Source: an uncultured Chitinophaga sp. (GTDB lineage Bacteria > Bacteroidota > Bacteroidia > Chitinophagales > Chitinophagaceae). Taken from it: 64,000 nucleotides of DNA. The notes under the pieces were generated by a model, which was not told the DNA's origin, searched no databases, and worked only from the letters and a program-made list of their open reading frames with translations. Position numbers and translations under genes: made by a program. The DNA lies in the NCBI RefSeq assembly GCF_946479755.1, contig NZ_CAMLHC010000017.1, forward strand, positions 124,001-188,000, written 5' to 3'. Numbering within the stretch: position 1 is the first letter of the stretch; every line of letters begins with the position of its first letter. Shown here one piece after another: positions 42,420 through 51,767 of the stretch.

Positions 42420-44393
42420 ATGCGCCGACTTTTCGCCCTTTTATATTTATTTTCTCCGTTATGGCTTGCTGCCCAGCAAAAGGTAGATTACCAGTTGCAG
42501 GTACAGGCTGACCTGGGGAAAAAGACTTTCGCCGTTCAGGGTAGCCTTTCTTTTGAAACGACTGCGGCGACTGCCGATTCTGTGAAGATAATGATCAGCA
42601 GGGGGAGAGGCCCTGCCAAACTGCAACTACAGGGGGGCGTTGCCGCCACAATGGATACAAGTCTCAGCACCTCCGGTGATATTCTCTATCACTGGCATTT
42701 TAAAAGGCCAGTACCTGCCGGCACCCGCCTGCAGTACACCTACGCCTACGAGCGCGGCGATGCCCCTACTTTTCAATATTATGTCGACAGCAGCTTTTGT
42801 ATGGCCGGCGGTTATGGCTCCGCATGGTATCCGCAGGTGATGGTCCGCGCCAACGACGGAACGGATGATTATATGCGGGGTACCGGTACCCTGCGGGTAA
42901 CAGTGCCGCAGCCGTTGATGGCCGTTATGGCGGCTGCTACCGTCAAAGTCACGAAAGGCGCCGGTACACAGACTTACGAGTTTCATTACGCACAGCCTGA
43001 TATATTCTCCCTGTATATCGGGAAATATACCCGGCAGGAGTCTTCCGGTAAAATACCATTTTACACCTACAGCCTGAGTAAAGCGATCAACGGGGAAGAG
43101 ATATCCCGCAAAGCCGCCTCTGTGCTGACATTCCTGACGGGTGAATTCGGGCCGCTGACGATCCCCAATTTTTCTGTGATCGAATTTCCTGAAGCGGTGG
43201 CGGAACTGACCGGCATCGGCGGTGCCAGTATTCTCGGCGGCGTGGTAATGCCTACCGGGGCGTTGCGGGAATTCAATTATGCGTTGTTCGGCCATGAGAT
43301 AGGCCATCAGTGGTGGGGCAACAAGGTCCTGTCCAAAGGTAGCATGGGCGCCGAAATGATGTCCGAAGCGATGGCGCAGTACGGCTCGCTGCAGGTGGTG
43401 GAGTATTTTGACAGCGCACGCGCCATCCTTTACCGTAAAAAAGGTTACCCCGGTTACCTGTCTGATCAGAGCGGCTTGGGATACCTTAAAAATGCGGCCG
43501 CCGGCAACGATGAGCCGCTGGCTACTCTCAGCAGCAAAAACGGTCATATTCTCGGCGACAGCAAAGGTTTTATGGCGCTGGAACTGCTGGCCTCCGTGGT
43601 AGGAAAGCCGGTGTTTCACAAAGCGCTGCGCAACATCGGGGACAAGTACAGCCACGATGGCGTCACCTGGCAGGATTTTTTACAGGAGGTGTCCGCAGCA
43701 CATGGCAGCAGTCTCGATTGGTTTTACCGCCAGTGGTTTTACCGTACCGGTGCGCCGGCCTGGGAAAGCAGCTGGAAACAGCAGGGCAATACCCTGCAGC
43801 TTACGGTCACCCAGAAGGACAGCCTGTACCGGTTGCCGCTGGAAGTGCTGGTAGTATACCGTAATGGCGCTACTTCCTTACAAAAGATCACCGTGGAAGC
43901 GCGTAACAACCAGCTGCAATTGCCGGTGAACGGTATCGTGGATTCCGTTCAGATAGATCCTTACTTTAAAGTGCTGCATTGGGACGAAGCACTGACACCT
44001 ATCGCTATGGCACAGTCGAAAGTGGCGCGTGTATACAACCTGCGCATACAACAGCAGCCGGACGAAGCGATGGCGCTGGCCAAATCCTATCTCGCCGAAG
44101 GCATCCCCAACGATCAGTACGGTGTGGAATTCGGCTTGTACTACATGATGGGCCGAATCACTGCCATCCAAAACAAGCCGGATGAAGCGATCAGCTGGTA
44201 CCTGCATGCGCTGCAAAGTGCGAACCGCTCCACAGACCTGCTGGCCTATACCTATTACCGTATCGCGCAGCTGGCGGCCGCCAAACATGATAACGCCCTG
44301 CTGGAATGGGCCTGCAACAATGCTGTTACCGCCGATGCCGCCAATCAGAAAATGGATGGCATGGAAACCAAAGTGTTACTGCTCAGAAAATAA
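42420..44393 (+). CDS. Secreted M1-family (gluzincin) aminopeptidase-like protein
   Basis: A 657-aa protein from the ATG at 42420 (signal peptide MRRLFALLYLFSPLWLAAQQ). N-terminal beta-rich domain (about 22-230), zinc motif HEIGHQWWG at residues 292-300, and third ligand Glu probably E316 in MMSEAMAQYG, one residue further than the usual x18 spacing. The GxMEN exopeptidase motif appears only as a weak GIGGAS. The C-terminal 120 residues are TPR-like helices (EAMALAKSYLAEG, DEAISWYLHAL). Probably a periplasmic or surface peptidase. The S41 peptidase follows. Confidence 0.87.
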   Translation: MRRLFALLYLFSPLWLAAQQKVDYQLQVQADLGKKTFAVQGSLSFETTAATADSVKIMISRGRGPAKLQLQGGVAATMDTSLSTSGDILYHWHFKRPVPAGTRLQYTYAYERGDAPTFQYYVDSSFCMAGGYGSAWYPQVMVRANDGTDDYMRGTGTLRVTVPQPLMAVMAAATVKVTKGAGTQTYEFHYAQPDIFSLYIGKYTRQESSGKIPFYTYSLSKAINGEEISRKAASVLTFLTGEFGPLTIPNFSVIEFPEAVAELTGIGGASILGGVVMPTGALREFNYALFGHEIGHQWWGNKVLSKGSMGAEMMSEAMAQYGSLQVVEYFDSARAILYRKKGYPGYLSDQSGLGYLKNAAAGNDEPLATLSSKNGHILGDSKGFMALELLASVVGKPVFHKALRNIGDKYSHDGVTWQDFLQEVSAAHGSSLDWFYRQWFYRTGAPAWESSWKQQGNTLQLTVTQKDSLYRLPLEVLVVYRNGATSLQKITVEARNNQLQLPVNGIVDSVQIDPYFKVLHWDEALTPIAMAQSKVARVYNLRIQQQPDEAMALAKSYLAEGIPNDQYGVEFGLYYMMGRITAIQNKPDEAISWYLHALQSANRSTDLLAYTYYRIAQLAAAKHDNALLEWACNNAVTADAANQKMDGMETKVLLLRK

Positions 44394-44528
44394 AAGCATG
44401 CCGGCGGGCATCCGGAACACAGGGATGCCCACCGTTTCATAGGCTACCGGTGATTTAAAACCGAAATTGTTACCCGAAAAACATACATTTGGGCGGCCAG
44501 AATCATCCTGAATAAAATAGTGTAACCT

Positions 44529-45959
44529 ATGATTGTCAACAAATGTTTATTGTTTATCCTGCTTACGCTGCTGAGCCCCGCCTGTCTGAAGGCACAAAAA
44601 GACTGCAACTGCGAAGGGAATTTCCAATGGGTAAAGACTACTTTTGAAAAGAACGATGCCGGTTTCGACTATTCCGTTCAACAGAAAGGAATAGCCGCCT
44701 ATGAGGCGCATAACAAAGCTATCCTGGTTAAAATTAAGCAGACGAAAGACAAAGAGCAATGTGCTATAGTGATGCGGGAATGGCTGCAGTTCTTCAGAAA
44801 AGCGCATCATGCTATCGTTCCCGTCTATACCGGTTCCGCTACCATGAATACCGCCTACCGCCAGCCGGAGAAAATGCTCCTTTCTGAAGAAGCCGTAAAA
44901 CAGGCGGTCCCCGATAACGCCGCTTCCGTATTGGAAGGCATCTGGACGACCAGCTCCTATAAAATAGGTATTGTAAAAAAAGGGGATGTCTATAAAGGTA
45001 TTATTCTGGCTTCCGGCAACAAGGCATGGGAGCCCGGCAGCGTGAAGCTCAACATCGCCAAGGACAGCTCCGGAACTTTTTTCATGGGCGATTTCTCCCC
45101 GCAAACCTTCTCCAAGGCAACACTCATCGGAAAAACGGTTTTGAAGCTGGGGAACGTGTTTTTAAAAAGGGTATATCCTGTATTCCAGGACGATGGCGCG
45201 GCTGCGCTGTATGCCAGGGAGATGGAGACTACGGAACCATTTCTGCAACCGTTGTCCGATAAAACTATCCTCCTCCGTATTCCCACTTTCGAGGACTATG
45301 CGAAACCGGCCATCGACAGCGTACTGAAAGCCAACGATCAGCTGCTCAAACGTACACCGAACCTTGTCATCGATATCAGGGGCAACGGCGGCGGTTCTGA
45401 TGTCAGCTACTACGAGATCATCCCGCTGTTGTATACCAATCCTATCCGTTCCGTCAACACCACCTTTCTTTCCACGCCGCTGAACAACAGCAGGACGGAG
45501 GGTTATCTGGCTACGCCAGGCCTCTCCGATGCGGAAAAGCAGCAGTTGACCGAGGCGTTGAAGACGCTGAAGGCCAATCCGGGCAGGTTCGTCAACCTGA
45601 ACAAGGGACAGACGGTAGATGTAGGAAAACTGGATACTATTTTCCCGCTGCCCAAAAATGTGGCGATCATCGTGGATAACGGTGACGGCAGTACGTCGGA
45701 AGAGTTCCTGCTGGCGGCCAGGCAAAGCAAAAAAGTAAAGCTCTTCGGCGTTACTACGGCCGGCGTGCTGGATATCTCCAATACCTACCTGGTGGAATCG
45801 CCGGACAAACAATTCAAACTGGGGTACTCGCTGTCCAAAAGCCTGCGGATACCCGATCTGGCCATCGACGGAAAAGGAATTATGCCCGATTACTACATCG
45901 ACAGCAGTATTCCTCCCGTACAGTGGCTGGACTATGTGGTAGGCGTGCTTGAACAATAA
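44529..45959 (+). CDS. Secreted S41-family peptidase-like protein
   Basis: A 476-aa protein with a signal peptide (cleavage near LKAQ). The C-terminal tail-specific protease domain is recognisable from LVIDIRGNGGGSD and from VDNGDGSTSEEFLLAAR, with the candidate nucleophile at S388. The lysine used by CtpA/Tsp enzymes would fall near residue 413, but the sequence there is GVTTAGVLD, so catalysis, if any, follows a tricorn-like scheme. No PDZ domain is obvious. It is downstream of the M1-like peptidase on the same strand after 135 nt. It ends 5 nt from a convergent methyltransferase. Confidence 0.86.
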   Translation: MIVNKCLLFILLTLLSPACLKAQKDCNCEGNFQWVKTTFEKNDAGFDYSVQQKGIAAYEAHNKAILVKIKQTKDKEQCAIVMREWLQFFRKAHHAIVPVYTGSATMNTAYRQPEKMLLSEEAVKQAVPDNAASVLEGIWTTSSYKIGIVKKGDVYKGIILASGNKAWEPGSVKLNIAKDSSGTFFMGDFSPQTFSKATLIGKTVLKLGNVFLKRVYPVFQDDGAAALYAREMETTEPFLQPLSDKTILLRIPTFEDYAKPAIDSVLKANDQLLKRTPNLVIDIRGNGGGSDVSYYEIIPLLYTNPIRSVNTTFLSTPLNNSRTEGYLATPGLSDAEKQQLTEALKTLKANPGRFVNLNKGQTVDVGKLDTIFPLPKNVAIIVDNGDGSTSEEFLLAARQSKKVKLFGVTTAGVLDISNTYLVESPDKQFKLGYSLSKSLRIPDLAIDGKGIMPDYYIDSSIPPVQWLDYVVGVLEQ

Positions 45960-45964
45960 AGATG

Positions 45965-46744
45965 TTATGCCGTCCTGAAGCTGAGCTGGTACATCCTGCC
46001 ATGGTCCAGTAGCTTCACTTCCAGCTCCCGCATATTGCCCGGTATCAGTTCCAGTGGGGCCAGCACCCTCATGGCATCGTTGGTACTGTCGTTAAGATAA
46101 CCTTTTACGGATGGGAGGCGCCTGTATTGTTTTCGTATATGCGGGGCCGTTTCATCGATGATGACAATACGGCTACCGCGGCGGGCTACACGGATCATTT
46201 CCCGGATGGCCCGCACGCGGTTGTCGAAGAAATGCAGTCCGCCTGCATGGAATACACAGTCAAAGGTGTTGTCTTTGAAGGGGAGATATTCCGCGTTGCC
46301 CCTGAAAAGCTGCACGGTGCGGTTCCATTTGGTCATGTTGCGGGCGGCCTGCCGCAGCATACCGCCGGAGATGTCCAGCCCGTAATAGTCACCAAAATCG
46401 GGGAGGGCTTTGATATTCCAGCCACTGCCTACGGAGGTCTCCAATATTTTATCGCCTGGTTTCACCTCTACGTCTGCCAGCCATTCCCGCCGGAGCTTGT
46501 CCATATCTACAAAAAGCGAAACCACCCGTTCAGCAATATCATTGAAGGGACTGAGATTATCGTATAGGCGTTGATGTTTTTTATTCATGCCACCAATCTT
46601 TTCCAGTGCCAGGAAATCAGGAATGCCGTTGACCACAGGGATGCGGTTGCCCGAAACATCTTCCAGGTGCTGTTCTCCCACAGGGTGTAATGACTGATGG
46701 TTATATGGGTTCATTAACATTGCTGCCAGTTCCCGGATGTTCAT
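45965..46744 (-). CDS. Class I SAM-dependent methyltransferase with Trm112-like N-terminus
   Basis: A 259-aa protein from the ATG at 46742-46744. The first 45 residues (NPYNHQSLHPVGEQHL, GNRIPVVNGIPDFL) look like a Trm112-type zinc-binding leader that has lost its Cys. The Rossmann methyltransferase follows: motif I LETSVGSGWN, post-I YYGLDISGGML, motif II FDCVFHAGGLHFFDN and RVARRGSRIVIIDE. UbiE/MenG-like; the acceptor is unknown. A perfect 16-bp palindrome lies 10 nt upstream of the start. Confidence 0.88.
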   Translation of the reverse strand: MNIRELAAMLMNPYNHQSLHPVGEQHLEDVSGNRIPVVNGIPDFLALEKIGGMNKKHQRLYDNLSPFNDIAERVVSLFVDMDKLRREWLADVEVKPGDKILETSVGSGWNIKALPDFGDYYGLDISGGMLRQAARNMTKWNRTVQLFRGNAEYLPFKDNTFDCVFHAGGLHFFDNRVRAIREMIRVARRGSRIVIIDETAPHIRKQYRRLPSVKGYLNDSTNDAMRVLAPLELIPGNMRELEVKLLDHGRMYQLSFRTA

Positions 46745-46754
46745 GTCTTTTAAT

Positions 46755-46770
46755 TTGTTTTGCAAAACAA
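46755..46770. promoter_or_regulatory. 16-bp perfect palindrome upstream of methyltransferase
   Basis: TTGTTTTGCAAAACAA is perfectly symmetric and ends 10 nt before the methyltransferase ATG. The position over the likely transcription start suits repression. It is A/T-rich, so chance symmetry is more likely than for GC-rich palindromes. Confidence 0.45.
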
Positions 46771-46937
46771 TACCATCCAGGGAGGATAGAGAAGAGCACC
46801 CGTGTGGGAGGCAGCGTATTGTCGGTGAACGGCAGGTTTTCACCGGTGACGGATGGCCGCTTCCGGCTGGAGGAAGCGCAGTGCAGGTGCCGTAGATAAT
46901 TTTTTAACGGAGGCTCCCGGCAGGGGGCCTTTGCCTG

Positions 46938-47462
46938 TTAATGCGCCCATTTCAGCAATTCCAGGAACGGATCACCGGGGATGCCCAGCAGGTGACAGAA
47001 AGCCGCTTCCGTATTGTATCCCTGTTCTTTCAGGGAGATGACCTGCCGTCTGAAATCTTCCCCTCGTTGTTGCAGGATAGCTGCTTCGATCAGCAAATGG
47101 CGGTAGGCCATCTGTTCTTTTACCGGGATGGCCTGGCCAAATACCTCGACCGGCTGTCCGTCTACCGTAAAGTTAGCCACAACGGCAGGTATCTCCCGGA
47201 TGGTTATCTCCCGGAGGGCAAAGCCGGGGTATTGTTGGAATAATTCTCTTACGCAGGAGATAAATAAGTCCTTGTTATCAAAACAGCAAATGATATCGAT
47301 GTCGCTGCCGGCGGTGTGCACGGCTATGGGGATGCTGCCGGCGAAGACGGGGGAGAACGCGTTCAGGCCGGAGAGCAGCTGCCGGCGGGTGAGCAGATCG
47401 TACACCTGCTGATGGAAGGCAGGGCCGTTTTGCAGATAAGCGATATCGGTAAAATCATGCAT
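46938..47462 (-). CDS. DUF4269 nucleotidyltransferase-like protein
   Basis: A 174-aa protein from the ATG at 47460-47462 (MHDFTDIAYLQNG). The frame upstream has no family similarity. DUF4269 belongs to the nucleotidyltransferase fold: the motif AGSIPIAVHTAGSDIDIIC (residues about 41-59) provides the GS and the DxD metal-binding pair. The acceptor is unknown; related folds include aminoglycoside and MNT toxin-antitoxin nucleotidyltransferases. It is divergent from the Ada gene, about 195 nt apart. Confidence 0.82.
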   Translation of the reverse strand: MHDFTDIAYLQNGPAFHQQVYDLLTRRQLLSGLNAFSPVFAGSIPIAVHTAGSDIDIICCFDNKDLFISCVRELFQQYPGFALREITIREIPAVVANFTVDGQPVEVFGQAIPVKEQMAYRHLLIEAAILQQRGEDFRRQVISLKEQGYNTEAAFCHLLGIPGDPFLELLKWAH

Positions 47463-47602
47463 AAGATACAAAGATAACGGCCTTGCAGCGTCGTAACAAG
47501 AACATGTGCCCATCGCCAGCGGCCTGCTGAGCATCTCCGTAGGCGCGATGCCGCTTTTATTCCGTAAAATTGTATGGAAAAAAATAGTTGTCAATTTTCC
47601 GG

Positions 47603-47633
47603 TTGTCCGGCGGAGGGCGTAGTCCTACTTTTG
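47603..47633 (+). promoter_or_regulatory. Bacteroidetes-type promoter of the ada-MFS operon
   Basis: -33 TTG (47603-47605), 20-nt spacer, -7 TACTTTTG (47626-47633), an exact TAnnTTTG match. The leader to the ATG at 47657 would be about 16 nt. Confidence 0.6.
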
Positions 47634-47656
47634 TCGGGAAATCAATACAATACACC

Positions 47657-48700
47657 ATGCAATTGAGCTTTGACAGGATGTACCAGGCTTCGCTGGAGAA
47701 AGATGTGGCTTTTGAGGGCGTATTTTTTACGGCCGTCAAAACGACCGGCATTTTCTGCCGGCCATCCTGCCGTGCGCGGAAGCCGAAGCCGGAGAATATT
47801 GAATTCTTTCCTACTTCCAAAGAATGCATCCTGAAAGGATACCGGCCCTGCAAGGTATGCCGGCCGCTAGAACAGCTGGACCAGACGCCGGACAATATCC
47901 GGCAGCTGCTGCAGGACCTGGCCGATGAACCGGGACTGAAAATAAAGGACGCGGACCTGCTGCAGCGGGGCATAGAGCCGCACCAGGTACGGCGTTGGTT
48001 CCTGAAGAACCACGGTATTACTTTTCATGCTTACCAGCGAATGTTCCGGATCAATTCAGCGTTTAAGAAGATACAGCAGGGGGAGTCCGTCAGCGGCGCC
48101 GCCTTTGACGCGGGTTTCGAATCCCTGAGTGGTTTCGGGGACTCTTTCAAGAGCATCTTCGGGGTGTCTCCCAAAAAAAGCAGGGCACAGCGGGTTATTG
48201 ACCTGAAACGGCTGGAAACGCCGCTGGGTACTATGTATGCGTGCGCCGTGGAAGAAGGTGTTTGCCTGCTGGAGTTCACAGACCGCAAAATGCTGGAAAC
48301 GGAATTTCTTTATTTGTCCCGCGTGCTGAACGCGACTATCGTACAGGGCGACAATCCCCACTTTACCACACTGGAAGCCCAGCTGAAAGCGTATTTCGCC
48401 GGACAGCTGAAAACCTTTACCGTGCCCTTGTATATGCCGGGGTCTGCCTTTCAGCAATCCGTATGGCAGGTATTGCAGGAGGTGCCTTATGGCGTTACCC
48501 GCTCCTATAAAGATCAGGCGGTAGCGCTGGGAAAACCAGAAGCTACCCGCGCGGTCGCCAATGCCAACGGCATGAATAAAATCTCCATCCTCGTTCCCTG
48601 TCATCGTATCATCGGTGCCGACGGCTCCATGACCGGCTATGGTGGCGGTATCTGGCGCAAACAATGGCTGCTGGAATTTGAGAAGAACAACGCCCGCTAA
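47657..48700 (+). CDS. ada: Bifunctional Ada: DNA alkylation-response regulator and methyltransferase
   Basis: A 347-aa protein from the ATG at 47657. N-terminal Ada zinc domain with C34, C38, C65 and C68 (IFCRPSCRARK and RPCKVCRP; the first Cys accepts methyl from phosphotriesters). AraC-type HTH at about residues 80-175 (GAAFDAGFESLSGFGDSFKSIFGVSP). C-terminal O6-methylguanine transferase with VPYGVTRSY and the acceptor Cys in LVPCHRIIG. It repairs alkylated DNA and, once methylated, activates its own operon. The MFS gene 18 nt downstream is probably co-transcribed. Confidence 0.95.
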   Translation: MQLSFDRMYQASLEKDVAFEGVFFTAVKTTGIFCRPSCRARKPKPENIEFFPTSKECILKGYRPCKVCRPLEQLDQTPDNIRQLLQDLADEPGLKIKDADLLQRGIEPHQVRRWFLKNHGITFHAYQRMFRINSAFKKIQQGESVSGAAFDAGFESLSGFGDSFKSIFGVSPKKSRAQRVIDLKRLETPLGTMYACAVEEGVCLLEFTDRKMLETEFLYLSRVLNATIVQGDNPHFTTLEAQLKAYFAGQLKTFTVPLYMPGSAFQQSVWQVLQEVPYGVTRSYKDQAVALGKPEATRAVANANGMNKISILVPCHRIIGADGSMTGYGGGIWRKQWLLEFEKNNAR

Positions 48701-48718
48701 CTTTTTCCTTTTTATTTT

Positions 48719-50116
48719 ATGATTATCACTACTTCCACCGTCAACAGGTGGTACGCGCTGCTTATTGTCCTGACCGCGCCCCTGTTGTACGTTATCGACA
48801 TTTTTATCATCAACATTGCCATTCCTGTTATAAAGGGCAGTCTGCATGCCACCGATGGTGAGGTGCAGCTGGTGATAGCCGCCTACCTGCTGGGCAGCGC
48901 CTGTTTTCTCATTACCGGCGGCAGGGCAGGCGATTATCTCGGCAAGAAAAAAGTATTCTTCCTCGGCATGGGCTGGTTTACGTTTACCTCCTGTATCTGC
49001 GGACTGGCGCAGACGCCGTTGCAGCTGAATATCGCCCGTTTTTTTCAGGGGGTAAGTTCCGCGTTTATGGTAACGCAGTCCATAGCGCTGATACAGGTGT
49101 TGTTTCCAGTGGCAGCAGAGCGGGCTAAGGCCATCGGCTGGTATGGCATTACGCTGAGCATTGCGGCTATTATCGGGCAGATGCTGGGCGGTTACCTGGC
49201 GGAGGCGCATGGCGTCATTGAAGGGTGGCGGCTGACCTTCTTTATTAACCTGCCGGTGGGCGTTGCGGCGATGTGGGCTATCCATCGTTACCTGCCCGAA
49301 ACGGAGCGGACATCCGGCGTGAAATTCGACTATGCCGGGGCAGCGGTGCTGACCGGCGCACTGGGGTGCCTTATTTATGCTATTACAGAAGGGCGGGAGC
49401 AGCACTGGCCGGCATGGAGTTTTGTGCTGCTGGCGTTGTTCATGGTGTTGTCGCTGGTGTTTGTGCGGATACAGCAGGCGAAGCAGGAAGATAAAAGTGC
49501 GCTGATCAATCTCCGGTTGTTTAAGCAGCCTGCGTTTAACATCGGGCTGCTGGCGGTGTTGTTTCATTTTATGTTGCATACAGCTTACCTGCTGATGATG
49601 GCGGTATACCTGCAAAGTGGCCTGGGGCTGTCGGCGCTGGCTTGCGGTGCGGCTTTTATCCCGCATGCGTTGTTGTTTATGCTGTCATCTGTGGTGGCTT
49701 CCCGTTTGCTGGTGAGATATGGAAGGAAGGTATTACTGGCAGGACTGCTGATGATCTTTATGTCTTTTGTCATCCAATGTTGGGGTGTCAGCGATGCGGT
49801 GGGTACCATCTCGCTGATAGCGTTGTACGGGCTGGGCAACGGCATGGTATTGCCTTTTCTGCTGAATATCGTGTTGGACAAGGTGCCGGTGGAAGATGCC
49901 GGCGCTGCTTCCGGTATTTTCTCTACTTTTCAGCAAACAGCATCGGCACTGGGTATCAGTATTATCGGCGGTGTGTTTTTCACTGCGCTGGCTTCGGGCA
50001 TGCTCTCCAACGCCTGGACGCAGGCGCTGCAATATGGGCTGGGAGCAGGTATGGTATGCCTGCTGATAGTGGCTGTCATGTTGTATTACCTGCCGGAAAG
50101 CCGCACTGATAGCTGA
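48719..50116 (+). CDS. MFS drug/proton antiporter, DHA2-type (14 TM)
   Basis: A 465-aa membrane protein. Signature motifs: antiporter motif near LYVIDIFIINIAIPVI, motif A GGRAGDYLGKKKVF, and motif C-like GITLSIAAIIGQMLGG. Fourteen helices are predicted, as in the EmrB/QacA group. It exports hydrophobic or cationic compounds. Located 18 nt behind ada, it may belong to the alkylation response. Strong hairpin downstream. Confidence 0.92.
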   Translation: MIITTSTVNRWYALLIVLTAPLLYVIDIFIINIAIPVIKGSLHATDGEVQLVIAAYLLGSACFLITGGRAGDYLGKKKVFFLGMGWFTFTSCICGLAQTPLQLNIARFFQGVSSAFMVTQSIALIQVLFPVAAERAKAIGWYGITLSIAAIIGQMLGGYLAEAHGVIEGWRLTFFINLPVGVAAMWAIHRYLPETERTSGVKFDYAGAAVLTGALGCLIYAITEGREQHWPAWSFVLLALFMVLSLVFVRIQQAKQEDKSALINLRLFKQPAFNIGLLAVLFHFMLHTAYLLMMAVYLQSGLGLSALACGAAFIPHALLFMLSSVVASRLLVRYGRKVLLAGLLMIFMSFVIQCWGVSDAVGTISLIALYGLGNGMVLPFLLNIVLDKVPVEDAGAASGIFSTFQQTASALGISIIGGVFFTALASGMLSNAWTQALQYGLGAGMVCLLIVAVMLYYLPESRTDS

Positions 50117-50136
50117 CCGTAAATAAATTATTTTAT

Positions 50137-50170
50137 TTGATGATCCTGTCTTAAATTACAGGATCATCAA
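50137..50170 (+). terminator. Terminator hairpin after the ada-MFS operon
   Basis: Perfect 13-bp stem TTGATGATCCTGT (50137-50149) / ACAGGATCATCAA (50158-50170) with an 8-nt loop, 20 nt after the MFS stop codon. Confidence 0.65.
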
Positions 50171-50392
50171 TACAACCAAAATAGCTGAACCTTTACTACC
50201 AACAGTGAATCATATTCCCGTGCAAACATTACCGGCGTGAACAATGGAAAGGGTAATAGTGGCTGTTAACCTTATTGAGTATCACCATCAGCACTAATAC
50301 TGACAGGCCTGTACGCAGGCTGCAGGAAATTTTGTGCCTTGAAAAATCGTATAAGCAAAGCTGTTAGTCTGCAACCATCAAATTGCGATCCA

Positions 50393-51718
50393 ATGAAAAA
50401 AGCACACCTTATCTTTATGTTCATGGCTGCCATGACCATTTCGTCCTGCGCTAAAAATATGCAGGACGCCCTTCCCGCTGATGCCGCGTCCGGTAACGAT
50501 AAAAAGGCATCGCTTGTTCCTCCTGCTTCCAGTTATGCCGTAGCCCTGGCTGGCAACGGTTTTGTGACCACGCTACCGGCAGGTGGCGCGGAAGTGATCA
50601 CAGACAACGGCCTGGGTAACTGGACCAATGCCAACAGTATTACCAGCGCTTATTTCCGGTTGGGACAAACCGGTCAGCTCAACGTAGCGGTGCGGATGAA
50701 AGTACCTTCCGGCAGCAGCACCATCAAAGTAACGGTCAACGGCACTGCTTTCAACAAGACAGTTACCGGTACCGCCTATACGGACTTTACGATTGGTACG
50801 GTAAACGTTACCGGCGTGGGATATGTGAAGGTCGATCTGCAGGGCGTCAGTAAAACCGGCAGTTACTTTGGGGACGTGTCGCATATCATCATCAGTGGCA
50901 GTGCCACAACCAGCAACGTGGTGTACGCCAACGACTCTACGAACTATTACTGGTCCAGGCGCGGCCCTTCCGTGCATCTGAACTATCCCATCCCTTCCGG
51001 GGTGAACGCCGAATGGTTTTATAATGAAGTGACCGTGCCGGCAGGCGAAGACAAGATCGGCTCTTACTTTATGAGCAATGGTTTTAACGGTGGTTATTTC
51101 GGTATACAGGTGAACAGCGCTACGGAAAGAAGGGTATTGTTTTCCATCTGGGACCCTGCCACAGGCAAGACGAAGCTGGTACGGAAAGGGCCGGGCGTGG
51201 TGGACAATGCTTTCGGGGGCGAAGGTACCGGCGGACAAAGTTACCTCGTATTTAACTGGGCGGCAGGCACCACCTACAAGTTCCTGACGCGCATCCTTCC
51301 GGATACCGGAGGGGCTGCCAATTTCTCTGCGTGGGTATACACGCCGGAAACTGGCGCATGGCGTTTTATTGCCACCTGGAAGCGGCCCAACACCACCACC
51401 TATCACGCAGGGTTGTATTCTTTCCTGGAAAATTTCAGCGATAAAAACGGTTACCTCGGCAGAAACGGGCAGTATAACAACCAGTGGATACGTTCCACTG
51501 CCGGCGTGTGGACGGAGATTACCAGCGCCAAATTTACGGCTGACGCCACCGCTACCAGCGATCAGCGCAGGGATTATGCCGGCGGTGTGGATAATACCAC
51601 CGGCCGGTTCTTCCTGAAAAACGGCGGTTTCTTCGCCGATTATGTAAACTACAATACTACTTTTACGCGCACCGCCACAGGGGTAGCGCCTACAGTGAAC
51701 CTGAACACCTTACCCTGA
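50393..51718 (+). CDS. DUF5077/DUF3472-domain lipoprotein
   Basis: A 441-aa lipoprotein from the ATG at 50393 (MKKAHLIFMFMAAMTISSC, lipobox Cys19). Residues about 40-165 form a DUF5077 beta-sandwich (ITDNGLGNWTNANSITSAYFRLGQ), a carbohydrate-binding-like module. Residues about 170-435 are DUF3472 (RGPSVHLNYPIP, EWFYNEVTVPAGEDKIGSYFMSNGFNGGYFGIQ, VYTPETGAWRFIATWKRP). The family is common in Bacteroidetes near glycan-degradation genes and is thought to act on or bind surface polysaccharide. Single gene with its own terminator. Confidence 0.87.
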   Translation: MKKAHLIFMFMAAMTISSCAKNMQDALPADAASGNDKKASLVPPASSYAVALAGNGFVTTLPAGGAEVITDNGLGNWTNANSITSAYFRLGQTGQLNVAVRMKVPSGSSTIKVTVNGTAFNKTVTGTAYTDFTIGTVNVTGVGYVKVDLQGVSKTGSYFGDVSHIIISGSATTSNVVYANDSTNYYWSRRGPSVHLNYPIPSGVNAEWFYNEVTVPAGEDKIGSYFMSNGFNGGYFGIQVNSATERRVLFSIWDPATGKTKLVRKGPGVVDNAFGGEGTGGQSYLVFNWAAGTTYKFLTRILPDTGGAANFSAWVYTPETGAWRFIATWKRPNTTTYHAGLYSFLENFSDKNGYLGRNGQYNNQWIRSTAGVWTEITSAKFTADATATSDQRRDYAGGVDNTTGRFFLKNGGFFADYVNYNTTFTRTATGVAPTVNLNTLP

Positions 51719-51740
51719 TTGCAGCCGGCTTTGCTTATTG

Positions 51741-51765
51741 AACGGGCGTCTTAAAGGCGCCCGTT
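51741..51765 (+). terminator. Rho-independent terminator
   Basis: Stem AACGGGCG (51741-51748) / CGCCCGTT (51758-51765) followed by a T-run to 51769, just after the DUF3472 gene and overlapping the end of the convergent GNAT gene. Confidence 0.85.
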
Positions 51766-51767
51766 TT

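Noticed and set aside
44406..44430. Hairpin GGGCATCC/GGATGCCC after the M1-like gene
   Set aside because: Short stem, 9-nt loop and no T-run; could be a weak terminator but not supported enough to list.
48056..49666. 536-aa minus-strand open frame across ada and the MFS gene
   Set aside because: Spans two clear genes on the opposite strand; rich in Gln, Arg and His with no recognisable fold.
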